From positions 1-12,719 of the forward strand of contig CADBSL010000039.1 of assembly GCA_902797345.1 (NCBI GenBank): DNA of 12,719 nt, read 5' to 3'. The translations under genes were made by a program, and so were the position numbers. Shown in pieces: positions 1 through 6,145 of this stretch. Position 1 is the first letter of the stretch, and each line of letters opens with the position of its first letter. The notes below the pieces were generated by a model. It did not search any database, had not been told where the DNA came from, and saw only the letters and a list, made by a program, of their open reading frames with translations. The stretch is from an uncultured Eubacteriales bacterium (GTDB taxonomy: Bacteria > Bacillota > Clostridia > Peptostreptococcales > Anaerovoracaceae).

Positions 1-1152
1 CAGCCCTGCTCCCAATCCGGAAGCTGCTAAGATGAGGAAGTTTTCCCCTGCTGCATACAAGCTCACCAGCGGATTCGCATATAATAAGATCAGCGTGATA
101 ACCAGCGAGAAAATACCGGATGTCTGGGAAATGGATGATCCCAGAATCATGGTCATCATGGATGCGCTGTTGGAACTCGGGTTGATAGCCACAGCTTCCG
201 CGGACTTTCCGCCTGCGTAGCCGCATCCTACACCGGTTCCGGTACCGCCGATCATGCTGGCGCCTGCGCCGATGGCTGAGAGGGTTAAAATCAGACAGAT
301 TTCCATGCCTCCGCCGTTGTTGGCTGCGATTCCGGTCAATGGAGTTGCAAACATTAAAATAAGTGCGATTACCAACGAGAAGATCGCTGTTGTCTGGCAG
401 AGTGCAGACCCTACCAGCATATTGACCAGGATACCTCTCTGGTTATCCGGGGCGATTGCCACGCCTTCTGCTGCTTTACCGGCAGCATAACCGCATCCGA
501 CACCGGATCCTGCGCCCGCGATCATTGCCAGGCCTGCGCCGATAGCGCCACCTGCTAAGATCAGGGCCATGCCCGGGTCCGTCGAAGTGCTGACTTTTAC
601 CAACGGATTGGCAAATGCCAGGATCAGGGAGATGACCAGGGAGAAGATACCGGTGGTCTGCGCGATGGCAGAACCCAGCAGCATGTTCATCAGGACGCCT
701 CTCTGGTTTTCCGGATAGGCTGCAACGCCTTCCGACGCTTTACCTGCTGCATATCCGCAGCCGATACCTGCGCCAACACCCGCCGACATTGCCAGACCTG
801 CGCCAATGGCACTGCCTGCCAAAACGATCGCCTGGGCCGGGTCGCCGGCTTCCGTCAATTTTACCATCGGATTACCGAAGATAAAGATCAGGGATACTAC
901 TAAGGACAAGATACCGGTGGTTTCCGCGATACCCGCTCCAACCAGCATAGCCAGAAGGGAGTCTTTTGAGGTCTCGGGGTGCGCGCCAGCTGCTTCTGCG
1001 GCTTTACCTGCAGCATAACCTTGGCCGACACCGGGACCGATACCGGCGATCATGGATATACCAGCGCCGATGGCGGAACCTGCCAGTACTACTGCCTGTG
1101 GCTCAAAGGACATGAGCCAGTTAATAAACATTTCGATAAAATTGGCCGCCAA
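1..1152 (-). CDS. atpE: F-type ATP synthase c subunit, multi-hairpin, only first hairpin with ion site (partial, runs off left edge)
   Basis: Rotor subunit of the membrane Fo sector. Reading the minus strand from a TTG at 1152 gives 384 residues with no stop before base 1. An ordinary c subunit is about 80-90 residues with one hairpin; here four full hairpins and the start of a fifth follow each other with a period of 88, 88 and 90 residues. Each has the glycine-rich first helix (SAIGAG, then GYAAGK or GYAGGK) and a second helix ending in a (T/S)(G/A)I(L/F)SL block. Hairpin 1 has Q44 in GVGQGYAAGK and E77-T78 in IAETTG, matching the sodium ligands Gln32/Glu65/Ser66 of Ilyobacter tartaricus c. 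Hairpins 2-4 have Cys (C132, C220, C310) and Gln (Q165, Q253, Q343) instead. It follows atpB by 33 bases. The family call is certain; full length and copy number in the ring are unknown. Confidence 0.95.
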   Translation of the reverse strand, partial: MAANFIEMFINWLMSFEPQAVVLAGSAIGAGISMIAGIGPGVGQGYAAGKAAEAAGAHPETSKDSLLAMLVGAGIAETTGILSLVVSLIFIFGNPMVKLTEAGDPAQAIVLAGSAIGAGLAMSAGVGAGIGCGYAAGKASEGVAAYPENQRGVLMNMLLGSAIAQTTGIFSLVISLILAFANPLVKVSTSTDPGMALILAGGAIGAGLAMIAGAGSGVGCGYAAGKAAEGVAIAPDNQRGILVNMLVGSALCQTTAIFSLVIALILMFATPLTGIAANNGGGMEICLILTLSAIGAGASMIGGTGTGVGCGYAGGKSAEAVAINPSSNSASMMTMILGSSISQTSGIFSLVITLILLYANPLVSLYAAGENFLILAASGLGAGL

Positions 1153-1165
1153 GTCTTCACCTCCT
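1153..1165 (-). promoter_or_regulatory. Shine-Dalgarno that decides the TTG start of atpE
   Basis: On the minus strand AGGAGG (1160-1165) lies 7 bases before TTG at 1152-1150. An in-frame ATG at 1170-1168 would place this site inside the coding sequence and has no Shine-Dalgarno of its own, and the next in-frame ATG (residue 8, 1131) has none either. TTG is therefore the best start. Confidence 0.8.
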
Positions 1166-1185
1166 GTCATAAATCTGTTTCACAA

Positions 1186-1887
1186 TTAATCATCAAGACT
1201 CATTGATACGAATACCATCGTCAGCATTGTAAAGATGAATGCCTGTAACACACCCGCGAATACGTCGAAGTATGCGTGAAGGACGGCTGGTATTGCTGCC
1301 ATGAAGATCGGGATCGGCAGGAAACTGCTGAATATCGATCCTAAAGCTCCGTAGATCAGACTCATGATGATCATACCGCCTGTGATATTTCCGAAAAGAC
1401 GGAAGGCCAGGGAAACCGGTGTAGCGACTTCACTGATCATGTTTAGCGGTGCCATAAGTGCCACAGGGGAAAGGAATGTATCCTTGAACCACCCAAACGG
1501 GCCTTTCTTCTTGATTGCGAAACCGTGAATCATGACGAAAGTAAGAAGCGACAATGCGAATGTGGTGTTCAGATCTGCCGTCGGTGCTCTGAGGCCGGTC
1601 AGCCCCCATAAGTTGGCGACCACCAGATAAATCATCAGGGTCCCCATATAAGGAGTATATCTCAGTTTGTCTTTCCCCATACTGGATCCCACCAGGCTGT
1701 TCATCAAACCGACAAGGATCTCCGCCGCACTCTGTTTTCCATCGGGTATGAGTTTCATCTTTCGGGTCAGTATGATCGATACAACAACCAGAAGGATCAT
1801 GATGAGCCAGGTATTGACTACTGTCTCAGTAATGTATACGCCGTTTGAAAACTCGATTAGCTTATGTGCTCCAAACTCTGTTTTCAT
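1186..1887 (-). CDS. atpB: F-type ATP synthase subunit a
   Basis: Stator membrane subunit that forms the two ion half-channels against the c ring. 233 residues from ATG at 1887, preceded by AGGAGG with a short A-rich spacer. A longer reading from 1911 only adds eight residues encoded by the ribosome binding site itself and is rejected. About five or six hydrophobic segments are visible. The essential stator arginine is R163 in the motif FRLFGN, with E153 in ISEVATP just before it and Q215 in GVLQAF in the last helix, all standard family positions. Length is normal for clostridial a subunits (about 220-240). It sits between atpI (73-base gap) and atpE (33-base gap), the usual atp order. Nothing in the subunit looks degenerate, so the odd c subunit faces a normal-looking stator. 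Confidence 0.96.
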   Translation of the reverse strand: MKTEFGAHKLIEFSNGVYITETVVNTWLIMILLVVVSIILTRKMKLIPDGKQSAAEILVGLMNSLVGSSMGKDKLRYTPYMGTLMIYLVVANLWGLTGLRAPTADLNTTFALSLLTFVMIHGFAIKKKGPFGWFKDTFLSPVALMAPLNMISEVATPVSLAFRLFGNITGGMIIMSLIYGALGSIFSSFLPIPIFMAAIPAVLHAYFDVFAGVLQAFIFTMLTMVFVSMSLDD

Positions 1888-1960
1888 TTTTTCCTCCTTT
1901 CCCGAATACACTGTCTAAGCGATCCGAAATTTTGCCCTCCTGAATAACCTCAATTTTTCT

Positions 1961-2338
1961 CTAATCCCGTCTATTTTTCAAAAATTGTGTTAGGTAGAGT
2001 GCCAGTATTGAAGTGATATAGCCGATCGCCACCCCAATGGCATTGAAAAAGGGGACTTTCACGGCTATGATCAGAAAAATGATGTAGATGGCGTAACGGA
2101 TCAGGTAGCTGACCGTCATTTTGCTTCTGGCTTTTTCCGGCGCCATTTCGATCGCCTTTTCCCCCGCCAGGGCCATCAGATTGAAATTGAGAATAGAAAC
2201 GCAGGTACCGGCCAGAACAGAGACGGCCATGGAGACGAAATCCTTGGAAATCACCCCCGCAACAACACAAATTACAGCTCCTATGATAGCAGCTGTAATG
2301 CTTACTGTCCTGCGTAACTCTGCTGATAAACCATTCAT
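1961..2338 (-). CDS. atpI: ATP synthase subunit I (AtpI-like membrane protein)
   Basis: Small membrane protein of the atp operon; in other bacteria AtpI assists c-ring assembly or stability. 125 residues with four hydrophobic segments at about 14-31, 34-57, 76-95 and 97-120, and a basic C-terminal end (KNRRD), fitting the ATP-synt_I family. The start codon overlaps the stop of atpZ in an ATGA junction (2335-2338), so translation is probably coupled. It is followed by 73 bases before atpB that contain a second AGGAGG-like stretch with no usable start codon behind it. Assignment rests on size, membrane topology and position between atpZ and atpB; sequence conservation in this family is low. Confidence 0.85.
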   Translation of the reverse strand: MNGLSAELRRTVSITAAIIGAVICVVAGVISKDFVSMAVSVLAGTCVSILNFNLMALAGEKAIEMAPEKARSKMTVSYLIRYAIYIIFLIIAVKVPFFNAIGVAIGYITSILALYLTQFLKNRRD

Positions 2339-2559
2339 TTATTTTTACTGCCTTTCATTAGCAACTTGTACACATTCATGAAACCGGCGAGAATGCCGAT
2401 GATAACGCATACGATGAGGCAGATCGGCCCGGTGCCCAATTTACCGTCCAGCCAACCGCCGAACCAAACACCGAATCCGATGCAAACGACCATCGTGATC
2501 CCGATCTGGGAGATCATGGCCAACGCCTGTGCGATGCCGAATTTTTCCTTCGCTTTCAT
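2335..2559 (-). CDS. atpZ: AtpZ/AtpI-type small ATP synthase accessory membrane protein
   Basis: First gene of the atp operon. 74 residues from ATG at 2559: a short charged N-terminus (MKAKEKF), then two membrane helices at about 14-34 and 42-66 with the GxWxGxWLD-like block (FGVWFGGWLDGKLG) between them. This is typical of the ATPase_gene1/AtpZ family, whose members act with AtpI and have been linked to Mg2+/Ca2+ handling and to c-ring formation. The start was chosen because GGAG lies 7-10 bases upstream and because longer readings (from 2616 or the ATG at about 2589) begin inside or before the promoter. The end overlaps atpI by four bases. Confidence 0.85.
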   Translation of the reverse strand: MKAKEKFGIAQALAMISQIGITMVVCIGFGVWFGGWLDGKLGTGPICLIVCVIIGILAGFMNVYKLLMKGSKNK

Positions 2560-2587
2560 CTGTTTTCTCCATACCTGTACAAACTCC

Positions 2588-2616
2588 ATTATACCACAAA
2601 AAAGCCTATCGTCCAA
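2588..2616 (-). promoter_or_regulatory. Sigma-A type promoter of the atp operon
   Basis: On the minus strand TTGGAC (2611-2616), a 17-base spacer and a perfect TATAAT (2588-2593). Transcription would start near 2581, about 22 bases before the atpZ ATG. The preceding gene ends at 2706 with no convincing terminator in between, so some readthrough from upstream is possible. Confidence 0.8.
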
Positions 2617-2705
2617 ATAAATTACACATTTGCCCGTAACTTTTTCAGATAATTTTGATATTTTTAATATCTTCTTTAAAGATTCCCGATTTTATCCGAT
2701 AAGCG

Positions 2706-4892
2706 CTAACTATTAAAGCTTTTACGAATGATGTCGACGATTTGTTTCGACGTAGTCCCGTCTCCGTACGGATTCTGTGCGTGAGCCATTTTTTCATAGG
2801 CTTCCCGGCTGTCCAGCAGCTCGCAGGCCATATCAAAGATCTGCTGCTGTTCCACTCCGGCCAGCTTTGCCGTACCGGCCGCCACCGCTTCCGGACGCTC
2901 GGTTTCCTTCCGCACCACCAGCACCGGTTTGCCCAGAGCCGGGGCCTCTTCCTGCATCCCGCCGGAGTCCGTCAGGATGAAGTAGGATCTGGCCATCAGG
3001 TTCACGAAAGGCTGGTACTGCTGCGGTTCGATCAGGTGGACCCGTTCCACCCCTTCCAGGATCTCGCCGGCGGTCTTCCGCACAGCGGGATTCAGGTGGA
3101 CCGGATACACGATCTCCACGTCATCATATTTCAGGGCGATGTCCCGGATGGCGCTGAAAATGTGCACCATGTTTTCTCCCAGGTTCTCCCTGCGGTGACA
3201 GGTCACGGTGATGACCCGGTGGTTCTCGAAGTCTACTTTCCGCAGGGTCTCGTCTTCGAATTCAAAGGGCTTTCCGGCCACCTCCAGCAGGGCGTCGATG
3301 ACGGTATTGCCCACCACGAAGATCCGGTCTTCCGGGATCCCTTCTCTCAGGAGGTTCTCCCGGTTCACCTGCGTCGGCGCAAAGTGGAAGTCCGCCATGT
3401 GCCCCGTCAGTACCCGGTTCATCTCTTCCGGATACGGGGAGTACTTGTCGTAGGTCCGAAGACCTGCTTCCACGTGGCCGATCTTTACTTTATGGTAGAA
3501 AGCCGACAGAGCCGCCACGAAAGTCGTGGAGGTGTCCCCGTGGACCAGCAGCACATCCGGCTGCTCCGCGTCTACGATGGGATCCAGCCCGCCGATCACG
3601 TTGGCCGTGATCATGCTCAGGGTCTGGCTCGGCTTCATGATATTCAGATCATATTTCGGGGTCAGTTCAAACAGCGACAGCACCTGGTCCAGCATCTCCC
3701 GGTGCTGGGCGGTGACGCAAAGGATGGAATCGATATTCTCGTCTGCTTCCAGCGCCTTCACCAGCGGTGCCATTTTGATGGCCTCCGGCCGGGTGCCGAA
3801 TACGGACATGACCCGGATCTTGCCGGGTTCCTTCGGCAGCGCCGCAATGGCGGTCTTCGTCTTCGCCGCAGGGTCTTCTTTCGCATTCTTGCCGGAGCCT
3901 ACGATGACGTAAATAAAGGCCGCCGCGATCAGCAGCGTGATAAAGGAAGCCGCGTAATTCCGCTGCCCCAGCTGGATCGCGCAGATGCCTAAGATGCCGC
4001 TGATGGCATACAGCAGGATCACCGTCCGCCTCTGGCCCATTCCCCATGCCATGATGCGGTGGTGAAGATGTCCTTTGTCCGCCTCCATGATGGGGCGATT
4101 ATTCTTTTTCCGCCGGATGATGGCGAAGGTGGTATCGAAAATTGGGATTCCCAAAGCGATCAGAGGGATCAGAAGGATAATGATCGTGGTGCTTTTCATG
4201 GTCTCCAGCGAAACGCTGGCCACCATAAAGCCCAGGAATTGGGAACCGGCGTCGCCCATGAAGATCTTAGCCGGATTAAAGTTGTAGGGAAGGAAACCCA
4301 TTGCGCCGCCGGCGATGGCCAGAATCATCAGCGCCGTCTCGGGGTGCCCGGTCATGGCCGCCGAATAGGCCACGCAAAGAGAAGCGATCAGGGTGATCCC
4401 TGCCGCCAGACCATCCAGTCCGTCGATGAGGTTGATGGTATTGGTGAAACCCACGACCCACAGCACCGTCAACAGGCACATCAATACCGGTGACAGGAAA
4501 ATGTAGCTGGATTGATCGTGGAAAGGAATGTGGATGTAGGCGATCTTCGTTCCGGTGGCGAAAATAATCAGACCGGAGATGATCTGACAAAGAAGCTTCA
4601 CCTTCGCCGACATATTCTTCAGGTCGTCATACAGTCCCACTGCATAGATAAACGTCCCCCCGAGAACGATCCCGAGCACTTTCATGTTGTGGGGGGCCAT
4701 AATAAGGATCGCGATCACAGTCCCAAGGTAAATGGCCAGTCCGCCGAAACGGGGGATCGGGTGGTCATGCATCCGCCGCCCGTCCTTGGGGATGTCTACT
4801 GCTCCGATCTTCGGAGCCAACTTTATACAAACCGGTGTCATCAGCCAGGAAACCAAAAAGGCGATGGCCAGCACCATGATCATATCTCGCAT
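2706..4892 (-). CDS. Fusion: polyprenyl-phosphate GlcNAc-1-phosphate transferase (TagO/WecA type) + UDP-GlcNAc 2-epimerase (MnaA/WecB type)
   Basis: 728-residue two-enzyme protein. Residues 1-333 are a multi-helix MraY/WecA-family transferase moving GlcNAc-1-phosphate from UDP-GlcNAc to undecaprenyl phosphate at the membrane: PRFGG (47-51), the Asp pair D89-D90, NLIDGLDG (154-161), FMGDAGS (211-217) and HLHHR (275-279). A hydrophilic linker (about 334-357) leads to a complete soluble non-hydrolysing epimerase that interconverts UDP-GlcNAc and UDP-ManNAc: GTRPE (366-370), HREM (397-400), HGDTSTT (451-457), HVEAGLRT (473-480), PEEMNR (488-493), CHRREN (565-570), DSGGMQEE (642-649) and ETERPE (663-668). 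Both halves keep their motifs, and the frame is uninterrupted across the join. The start overlaps the upstream deaminase gene by 13 bases. Together the activities would feed a GlcNAc/ManNAc wall polymer such as a teichoic acid linkage unit or secondary wall polymer. Confidence 0.93.
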   Translation of the reverse strand: MRDMIMVLAIAFLVSWLMTPVCIKLAPKIGAVDIPKDGRRMHDHPIPRFGGLAIYLGTVIAILIMAPHNMKVLGIVLGGTFIYAVGLYDDLKNMSAKVKLLCQIISGLIIFATGTKIAYIHIPFHDQSSYIFLSPVLMCLLTVLWVVGFTNTINLIDGLDGLAAGITLIASLCVAYSAAMTGHPETALMILAIAGGAMGFLPYNFNPAKIFMGDAGSQFLGFMVASVSLETMKSTTIIILLIPLIALGIPIFDTTFAIIRRKKNNRPIMEADKGHLHHRIMAWGMGQRRTVILLYAISGILGICAIQLGQRNYAASFITLLIAAAFIYVIVGSGKNAKEDPAAKTKTAIAALPKEPGKIRVMSVFGTRPEAIKMAPLVKALEADENIDSILCVTAQHREMLDQVLSLFELTPKYDLNIMKPSQTLSMITANVIGGLDPIVDAEQPDVLLVHGDTSTTFVAALSAFYHKVKIGHVEAGLRTYDKYSPYPEEMNRVLTGHMADFHFAPTQVNRENLLREGIPEDRIFVVGNTVIDALLEVAGKPFEFEDETLRKVDFENHRVITVTCHRRENLGENMVHIFSAIRDIALKYDDVEIVYPVHLNPAVRKTAGEILEGVERVHLIEPQQYQPFVNLMARSYFILTDSGGMQEEAPALGKPVLVVRKETERPEAVAAGTAKLAGVEQQQIFDMACELLDSREAYEKMAHAQNPYGDGTTSKQIVDIIRKSFNS

Positions 4893-5317
4893 ATCTCAAT
4901 ATTCCCTTCTTTCAAAATCTTTTCCGCCAGCGGATCCGGATACGGCCCGCTGAACACCACCCGGACGATGCCGGCGTTCACGATCATCTTCGCGCAGATG
5001 GCGCAGGGCTGGCAGGTGCAGTACAGGGTGGCCCCTTCGATCGGAGTCCCGTACTTCGCCGCCTGAACGATGGCATTTTGTTCCGCGTGGATCGCCACGC
5101 AGAGTTCGTGGCGTTCGCCGGACTTTACGCCCAGCTTTTCTCTCAGACACCCGACATCCTGACAGTGGGGAGCGCCGCTGGCGGCCCCGTTATAACCCGT
5201 CGAGATGACACGGTGGTCTTTTACAATGATCGCTCCGACCTGCCTGCGGATGCAGGTGGAACGGGTTTTTACAACATTCGCTACTTCCATAAAGTAGTGG
5301 TCCCAATCCGGTCTCAT
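4880..5317 (-). CDS. dCMP deaminase (ComEB family)
   Basis: Zinc enzyme that deaminates dCMP to dUMP, feeding thymidylate synthesis in the cytoplasm. 145 residues, normal for the family. The catalytic signature is HAEQNAI with H77 as zinc ligand and E79 as proton shuttle, followed by PCAIC with C105 and C108 completing the zinc site. An additional Cys/His-rich stretch (H51, C52, C57, H70, C73) matches the extra metal or allosteric region of dCMP deaminases rather than cytidine deaminases or TadA. A good ribosome binding site (GGAGGA, spacing about 6) precedes the ATG. The 3' end overlaps the transferase-epimerase gene by 13 bases, so the two are probably translationally coupled although their functions are unrelated. 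Confidence 0.93.
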   Translation of the reverse strand: MRPDWDHYFMEVANVVKTRSTCIRRQVGAIIVKDHRVISTGYNGAASGAPHCQDVGCLREKLGVKSGERHELCVAIHAEQNAIVQAAKYGTPIEGATLYCTCQPCAICAKMIVNAGIVRVVFSGPYPDPLAEKILKEGNIEICEI

Positions 5318-5347
5318 GATACTCCTCCGGTTTTCAGGATTTAAAAA

Positions 5348-6145
5348 TTATTCACCTATTATTTTACCCCCAAACACAGGGTCCTTGCAATATAAATCCG
5401 AATCTATTTTTAATCTATCGATTAATTTCTCATATTTCCCAAATAGTATGACAGAAGAGACAGGGTGCTCCCGGCGAAAGATCTCCAGCCAGTCCCGGGT
5501 CTGGGAGAAGCCTTCGGGGGTGACTTCCACGAACACCACCTTGGCCTCGCCCCCTGTCAGTCCGCTGCGCGGACAGCTCTCCCCCAGGGGAGAGCCAGGG
5601 TCGCTCTGCTCACAACTCATTCTTGCCTCGCCCCCCTGGGGAGAGGTGCCGCCGAAGGCGGCGGAGAGAGGCTCCATCCTCTCTGCCCGAAAGCCGCAGC
5701 ACTCCAGGGACGTCTCCAGCAGCTTCCGCTCCCAGGAAACCTTCTCTCCTGCCGCGGCAACCACCGCTGCCCCGGGCCGCAGAGCCGCTTCGTCCCAGTC
5801 CTTCCGTTCCCGGCGGAACACGTTCTCTGCCACTTCCGCCGCTTCCAGGGACTTCACGGCATGGGCTTTGTTCACTTCACCTTTTTCATACCGGTCCAGC
5901 ACTTCCCGCACTGCAGGAAATACCGTCTCCCGGGCGATCTCCACCGGATCTCCGCCCTGCTCACACAGGACTTCCGCGGACATCCGTGCCTTTTCGTACA
6001 TCCCCAGCCGAATGATATTCCCCAGGTCAAACACATAGGACTGCATGACCTTCTCTTCCGGATTCGTGCAATCGGAACAAAGGGTGCCGATCTTCACCGG
6101 TCCCGGGTCCTCCCGGACCAAAACCGCCTTTTCTCTATTTTCCAT
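5348..6145 (-). CDS. Unrecognised protein with weak corrinoid-protein-like architecture, carrying an in-frame palindromic repeat insert
   Basis: 265 residues, not confidently recognised. Residues about 55-112 are helical and resemble the four-helix cap of methyltransferase corrinoid proteins, including a GDPVEIARE...RYEKGE pattern. Residues 124-153 (GAAVVAAAG...CCGF) and 202-239 (KVVFVEV...VILFGKY) look like alternating strands and helices of the Rossmann part that follows, but the DxHxxG cobalamin-binding motif is absent, so I do not claim B12 binding. Between them, residues about 158-201 are low-complexity, rich in Gly, Pro and Ser, and are encoded by two GC-rich palindromic repeat modules (5543-5596 and 5625-5672). 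Removing them would join ERME to KVVFVEV and restore a compact domain. The gene overlaps truA by 11 bases and lies 30 bases before the deaminase gene. The start ATG has AGGA about 10 bases upstream. Confidence 0.7.
   Translation of the reverse strand: MENREKAVLVREDPGPVKIGTLCSDCTNPEEKVMQSYVFDLGNIIRLGMYEKARMSAEVLCEQGGDPVEIARETVFPAVREVLDRYEKGEVNKAHAVKSLEAAEVAENVFRRERKDWDEAALRPGAAVVAAAGEKVSWERKLLETSLECCGFRAERMEPLSAAFGGTSPQGGEARMSCEQSDPGSPLGESCPRSGLTGGEAKVVFVEVTPEGFSQTRDWLEIFRREHPVSSVILFGKYEKLIDRLKIDSDLYCKDPVFGGKIIGE
5543..5596. repeat. Palindromic GC-rich repeat module A inside a coding sequence
   Basis: Contains two hairpins: a 6-bp stem at 5560-5565/5569-5574 (GTCCGC, loop TGC) and an 8-bp perfect stem at 5577-5584/5587-5594 (CTCTCCCC/GGGGAGAG). 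The two ends (GGCCTCGCCCC and GGGGAGAGCC) are themselves near inverted repeats, so the whole module can fold into a branched structure. It resembles the short dispersed palindromic repeats commonly seen between genes in gut Clostridia; that resemblance is from memory and untested. Confidence 0.7.
5625..5672. repeat. Palindromic GC-rich repeat module B inside a coding sequence
   Basis: Second, related module 28 bases from module A. It contains a 6-bp stem at 5648-5653/5657-5662 (GCCGCC/GGCGGC, loop GAA) and complementary ends (GCCTC / GAGGC). It shares the GCCTCGCCCCC end with module A in the same orientation, so A and B look like variants of one repeat family arranged in tandem, with different inner hairpins. 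Confidence 0.65.

Noticed and set aside
1667..1918. Open frames on the plus strand across 32-1206 and 1667-1918
   Set aside because: They lie opposite atpE and atpB, lack ribosome binding sites, and their apparent repetition simply mirrors the hairpin repeats of atpE.
1888..1945. Second AGGAGG-like site with a short open frame before atpB
   Set aside because: No ATG, GTG or TTG at a proper distance; the only candidate is ATT and the frame ends after about 22 codons.
2560..2616. Longer atpZ readings starting at 2616 or about 2589
   Set aside because: Both starts fall inside or upstream of the TTGGAC-17-TATAAT promoter, before the likely transcription start.
2657..2671. AT-only hairpin GATATT/AATATC as terminator between the fusion gene and atpZ
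   Set aside because: Six weak pairs with no following T-run on either strand; not a credible terminator.
2742..3992. 416-residue plus-strand open frame
   Set aside because: Antisense to the transferase-epimerase fusion, whose motifs are all on the minus strand; His/Arg/Gln-rich composition is typical of a shadow frame in GC-rich DNA.
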